Source: JAZFYD01 sp036443405 (lineage in GTDB: Bacteria; Planctomycetota; PLA2). From it: 45,196 nt of DNA. The stretch is from positions 1-45,196 of the forward strand of contig JAZFYD010000010.1 in the NCBI GenBank assembly GCA_036443405.1. The letters run 5' to 3'. The notes below the pieces were generated by a model. It searched no databases. It saw only the letters and a list, made by a program, of their open reading frames with translations, and had not been told where the DNA came from. This document shows positions 42,371 through 45,196 of this stretch, piece by piece. Every line of letters begins with the position of its first letter. Within the stretch, counting starts at the first letter, position 1. The translations under genes and the position numbers were made by a program.

Positions 42371-44725
42371 ATGCGGTTTTTCAGTTTCGGAACTGCGGTT
42401 GCCACTCTGGCCTTGGTCTTCATCGCGCCGCTAGGCGTCGTGAGTGCGGACGGAGAACTCGACCGCACAAATCTCCCCATCCAGGCAACCAAGCGTCCGC
42501 CGATCACGGAGTTGGATGCCAGGAAGGCGAAGGCTCCCCCGCCGTTCCGGATCGATGCGCCGAAGGGCGCGCCGAACGTGGTGATCGTCCTGATCGACGA
42601 CATCGGTTTCGGCACCGCCAACTGCTTCGGCGGGCCGATCGCGACACCGACCCTGGACAAGCTGGCCAAGGGCGGACTGCGCTACAACCAGTTCCACACG
42701 ACGGCGCTCTGCTCGCCAACGCGCATGTCGATCCTGACGGGACGCAACCACCACTCGGCCAACGCGGGTTCGGTCATGGAGGTCGCGACCGCCTTTGTGG
42801 GAAACAACGGCCAGCGGCCCAAGAGCGTTGAGCCCGTTGCCGAGATGCTGCGCCTCAACGGCTATAGCACGGCGGCATTCGGCAAGTACCACGAGACCGC
42901 GCCGTGGGAGGTCAGCATCTCAGGCCCCTTCGACCGCTGGCCGACACGCTCCGGCTTCGACAAGTTCTATGGCTTCATAGGCGGCGAGACAAACCAGTGG
43001 GCTCCGTTCCTGCACGACGGCACGACGCCCGTGGAGCCTTCGCACGATCCCGACTACCACGTCACCACGGACCTCGCGACAAAGGCGATCCAGTGGATGC
43101 GATTCCAGAACGCCCTGACGCCGGACAAGCCGTTCTTCATGTACTGGGCCACGGGCGCCACCCACGCGCCGCACCAGGTCCCGCAGAAGTGGATCGATCA
43201 GTACAAGGGCAAGTTCGACATGGGGTGGGACAAGTACAGGGAGCAGACGCTCGTGCGGCAGATCGAGTTGGGCGTCGTGCCCGCCGGCACAAAGCTCGCG
43301 AAGAAGCCCGACGACATCAAGGACTGGGACACGCTCTCCGCCGACGAAAAGCGCCTATTCACGCGGCAGATGGAGGTCTTTGCAGCCTTCGCCTCACACA
43401 CGGACAACGAGGTCGGACGCATCGTCACCGCGCTGGAGGAAATGGGCGAACTCGACAACACCCTCTTCCTCTACATCTGGGGCGACAACGGCTGTAGCGC
43501 CGAGGGCGGCCTGACCGGCACCTTCAACGAGATGATCGTGTTGAACGGTCTCCCCGACACCGTCGAGGACCAGCTTCCGCTCATGGAAAAGATGGGTGGC
43601 AAGGATGCCTATGGCCACTTCCACGCCGGCTGGGCCCACGCGGGCAACACACCGTTCCAGTGGACCAAGCAGGTCGCGTCGCACTACGGCGGCACGCGCA
43701 ACCCGCTCGTCGTGCACTGGCCCAAGGGCATCAAGTCAAAGGGTGAGGTGCGCTCGCAATGGCACCACGTGAACGACATCGGCCCGACCATGATGGAGGC
43801 GGCCGGATTGCCGTTTCCCAAGACCGTCAACGGGGCGGTACAGAAGCCGTTTGAGGGCGTGAGCATGATCTACTCCTTCGATGATGCGAAGGCGGCGGAT
43901 CGGCACACGACCCAGTACTTCGAGATGTTCGGAAATCGAGCGATCTACCACGATGGCTGGACGGCAACCGCGAAGCATCGGACGCCGTGGAACACCAAGG
44001 CCGATGGACCCCTGCTGGCCGACAAGTGGGAGCTCTACCACGTCGCCGAGGACTTCAGCCAGGCGAACGATCTCGCAGCCGATCATCCCGACAAACTCAA
44101 GGCGCTACAGGATCTCTTCCTCAAGGAGGCGATCAAGTACAACGTCCTTCCGCTCGATGACCGAGTCTACGAGCGCTTCAACGCTGCCATCGCCGGTCGG
44201 CCCGATCTGATGGGCGACCGCAAGACGCTCACGCTCTATCCGGGAATGACCCGCATCATGGAGAACGCGTTCATCAACCTGAAGAACCGCTCCCACTCGA
44301 TCACCGCCGACGTGGAATTGCCCAAGGGCGGCGGCGAGGGCGTCATCATCTGCCAGGGAGGCAAGTTTGCGGGCTGGAGCCTGTACATGAAGGGCGGTCG
44401 GATCTCGTATTGCCACAACTGGGTCGGCAAGGAACTGTACACGGTGACGTGTCCGCAGCCGCTACCGGCGGGCAAGGCGACGCTTCGCTACGAGTTCACC
44501 TATGAGGGGGGCAAGGAAATGGGCAAGGGTGGCACGGGGGTACTCTTCGTCAACGGGAAGAAGGTTGCAGAGGGCAAGATCGAGAACACGATTCCTGCGT
44601 TGATCTCTGCCGACGAGACCGCGGATGTAGGTGTCGATCATCACACGCCCGTGACCCCTGAGTATGCGCAGCACGGTAACGAGTTCACCGGCGAGATCGA
44701 GAAGATCACCATCCAGCTGAAGTAG
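42371..44725 (+). CDS. Arylsulfatase (Cys-type sulfatase), exported
   Basis: A 784-aa sulfatase. GAGGAG precedes the start by 6 bp; signal peptide MRFFSFGTAVATLALVFIAPLGVVSA. Active-site features are the metal-binding DD in VIVLIDDIGFG (about 76-77), the sulfatase signature LCSPTRMSILTGR with Cys114, which is converted to formylglycine by FGE in aerobes, LKAFGKYH-type GYSTAAFGKYHETAPW, and the C-terminal metal residues in IWGDNGCSAEGG. The last ~160 residues (HSITADVELPKGGGEGVIICQGGKFAGWSLYMKGGRISYCHNWVGKELY) form a beta-sandwich domain typical of long arylsulfatases. It would desulfate organic sulfate esters in the periplasm. No carbohydrate-degrading partner genes are adjacent. The formylglycine-generating enzyme is not in the window. 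Confidence 0.9.
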   Translation: MRFFSFGTAVATLALVFIAPLGVVSADGELDRTNLPIQATKRPPITELDARKAKAPPPFRIDAPKGAPNVVIVLIDDIGFGTANCFGGPIATPTLDKLAKGGLRYNQFHTTALCSPTRMSILTGRNHHSANAGSVMEVATAFVGNNGQRPKSVEPVAEMLRLNGYSTAAFGKYHETAPWEVSISGPFDRWPTRSGFDKFYGFIGGETNQWAPFLHDGTTPVEPSHDPDYHVTTDLATKAIQWMRFQNALTPDKPFFMYWATGATHAPHQVPQKWIDQYKGKFDMGWDKYREQTLVRQIELGVVPAGTKLAKKPDDIKDWDTLSADEKRLFTRQMEVFAAFASHTDNEVGRIVTALEEMGELDNTLFLYIWGDNGCSAEGGLTGTFNEMIVLNGLPDTVEDQLPLMEKMGGKDAYGHFHAGWAHAGNTPFQWTKQVASHYGGTRNPLVVHWPKGIKSKGEVRSQWHHVNDIGPTMMEAAGLPFPKTVNGAVQKPFEGVSMIYSFDDAKAADRHTTQYFEMFGNRAIYHDGWTATAKHRTPWNTKADGPLLADKWELYHVAEDFSQANDLAADHPDKLKALQDLFLKEAIKYNVLPLDDRVYERFNAAIAGRPDLMGDRKTLTLYPGMTRIMENAFINLKNRSHSITADVELPKGGGEGVIICQGGKFAGWSLYMKGGRISYCHNWVGKELYTVTCPQPLPAGKATLRYEFTYEGGKEMGKGGTGVLFVNGKKVAEGKIENTIPALISADETADVGVDHHTPVTPEYAQHGNEFTGEIEKITIQLK

Positions 44726-44750
44726 CAACTCCGACCAAGTGCTATCGCCT

Positions 44751-45196
44751 CTACGCCTCCGGGCGCGCCGGCATCTCCGGCTCTAGGTCGGTGCCGAGCG
44801 CGTCGGCGATACGGTTGATGTAGTTGAAGTACGAAATGACCTGCACCGCGTCGTGAATTTCGCGGTCGGTCAGATCCACCGCACGCAGCGGGTCGAGGGA
44901 GCGGGCGGTGAGCTCGGCGGGTTCGAGCGTGACTTTCGCTGCATAGTCGCACAGCGCGCGTTCGCGGCGCGTCAGTTGCGCTTGGCGGTAGTCGATCTTC
45001 GCGGCTTCGACGACATCATCGGGGGCGCCCTCCGACCGGAGGTCCTCGGCGTGCGCCTGGTATCAGTAGAAACAGTCGTTGGCTCGGCTGACGACGGTGG
45101 CCAGCAGCTCGCGCTCGCGGCGCGACAGCGGTGACGGGCCGCGCATGATCTTGATGTAGAGCGCCATCGACGATTCGAGCACCGCCGGATTCGGGC
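44751..45196 (-). CDS. AhpD-like peroxidase-related selenoprotein (UGA), partial at window end
   Basis: The minus-strand frame runs off the right edge; 147 codons are visible. It reads PNPAVLESSMALYIKIMRGPSPLSRRERELLATVVSRANDCFY, then UGA (45065-45063), then YQAHAEDLRSEGAPDDVVEAAKIDYRQAQLTRRERALCDYAAKVTLEPAELT...TDREIHDAVQVISYFNYINRIADALGTDLEPEMPARPEA. This is the carboxymuconolactone decarboxylase/AhpD-related 'peroxidase-related enzyme' fold. The CxxC redox pair ('NxCxYCxxH') here is CFY-U, so Sec replaces the second Cys. Such AhpD-like selenoproteins have been reported. It probably reduces peroxides, but the reductant is unknown. Confidence 0.85.
45029..45042 (-). promoter_or_regulatory. 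Candidate SECIS hairpin of the AhpD-like gene, GGUC loop
   Basis: On the minus strand CCTCC-GGTC-GGAGG forms a perfect 5-bp stem with the tetraloop GGUC. It begins 20 nt after the UGA at 45063. The GGUC loop is the element that SelB recognises in the E. coli fdhF SECIS, making this the clearest of the four. Confidence 0.75.

Noticed and set aside
1..45196. Long antisense open frames over most genes (for example opposite the kinase, aminotransferase and typA)
   Set aside because: They have no family motifs, are Arg/Ala/Pro rich and follow from high-GC codon bias in the real gene on the other strand.
1..45196. CRISPR arrays, prophage, IS elements, tRNA genes including tRNA-Sec
   Set aside because: No regularly spaced repeats, integrase/transposase genes, terminal inverted repeats or cloverleaf-compatible sequences were found by reading both strands.

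Overview
The window is high-GC bacterial DNA, densely packed with genes on both strands. It most resembles an uncultured planctomycete or a close relative. The evidence is an ECF sigma factor next to a Ser/Thr kinase-TPR protein, a sigma factor fused to a membrane/periplasmic domain, squalene-cyclase-type repeats, a PEP-CTERM protein, a prepilin-like 'FTLIELMIVIAIIAI' protein, a Cys-type sulfatase and many secreted proteins of unknown function. No tRNA, rRNA, CRISPR, phage or IS element was recognised.

The most striking content is a set of four genes whose reading frames are interrupted by a single in-frame UGA exactly where a redox or conserved cysteine is expected. They are a TlpA-like thioredoxin (WATW-U-GPC, 8048-9055), an Asp-box beta-propeller protein translationally coupled to a MoaD/ThiS-like protein (T-U-VHK, 20422-21543), a thioredoxin-like/CXXCH/PDZ protein (VP-U-LAC, 29216-30550) and an AhpD-like peroxidase-related protein (CFY-U, 44751 to the right edge). 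In each case the protein family continues in frame after the UGA, and a hairpin lies about 15-30 nt downstream, as expected of a bacterial SECIS. The AhpD-like gene has a GGUC apical loop like that of E. coli fdhF. UGA is also a normal stop here (typA, kynB, the class III aminotransferase, a glycosyltransferase), so selenocysteine decoding fits better than a reassigned code. selA, selB, selC and selD are not in the window.

Layout. 1-4.3 kb: fabL-type enoyl reductase, a secreted squalene-cyclase-repeat protein, and a kynU-kynB pair. 4.3-5.97 kb: no coding sequence; a hairpin-rich, GNRA-tetraloop-rich stretch on the minus strand that looks like a long structured RNA of unrecognised family, plus two tandem hairpin repeats ahead of kynU. 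6-9.6 kb: typA and a GNAT/selenoprotein operon ending in a good rho-independent terminator. 9.7-16.2 kb: class III aminotransferase with a duplicated tail and palindromic repeats, SpoIIAA-like protein, two poorly known proteins and a CotH-kinase lipoprotein. 16.2-20 kb: sigma-membrane-repeat fusion with a divergent secreted protein. 20.4-22.8 kb: Asp-box selenoprotein, MoaD/ThiS protein and a lipase-like lipoprotein. 22.8-26.7 kb: ECF sigma factor and Ser/Thr kinase-TPR protein. 26.8-29.2 kb: lipoprotein, small membrane protein, small unknown protein, prepilin. 29.2-35 kb: selenoprotein, then three GT-B glycosyltransferases in a row. 35.2-40.3 kb: PEP-CTERM protein, polytopic membrane protein, a novel joint where a phosphotransferase gene and a convergent MBL-fold gene both lose their 3' ends, and a membrane-anchored protein. 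40.3-45.2 kb: phosphate-selective-type porin, OMP and AhpD remnants, arylsulfatase, and the partial AhpD-like selenoprotein.
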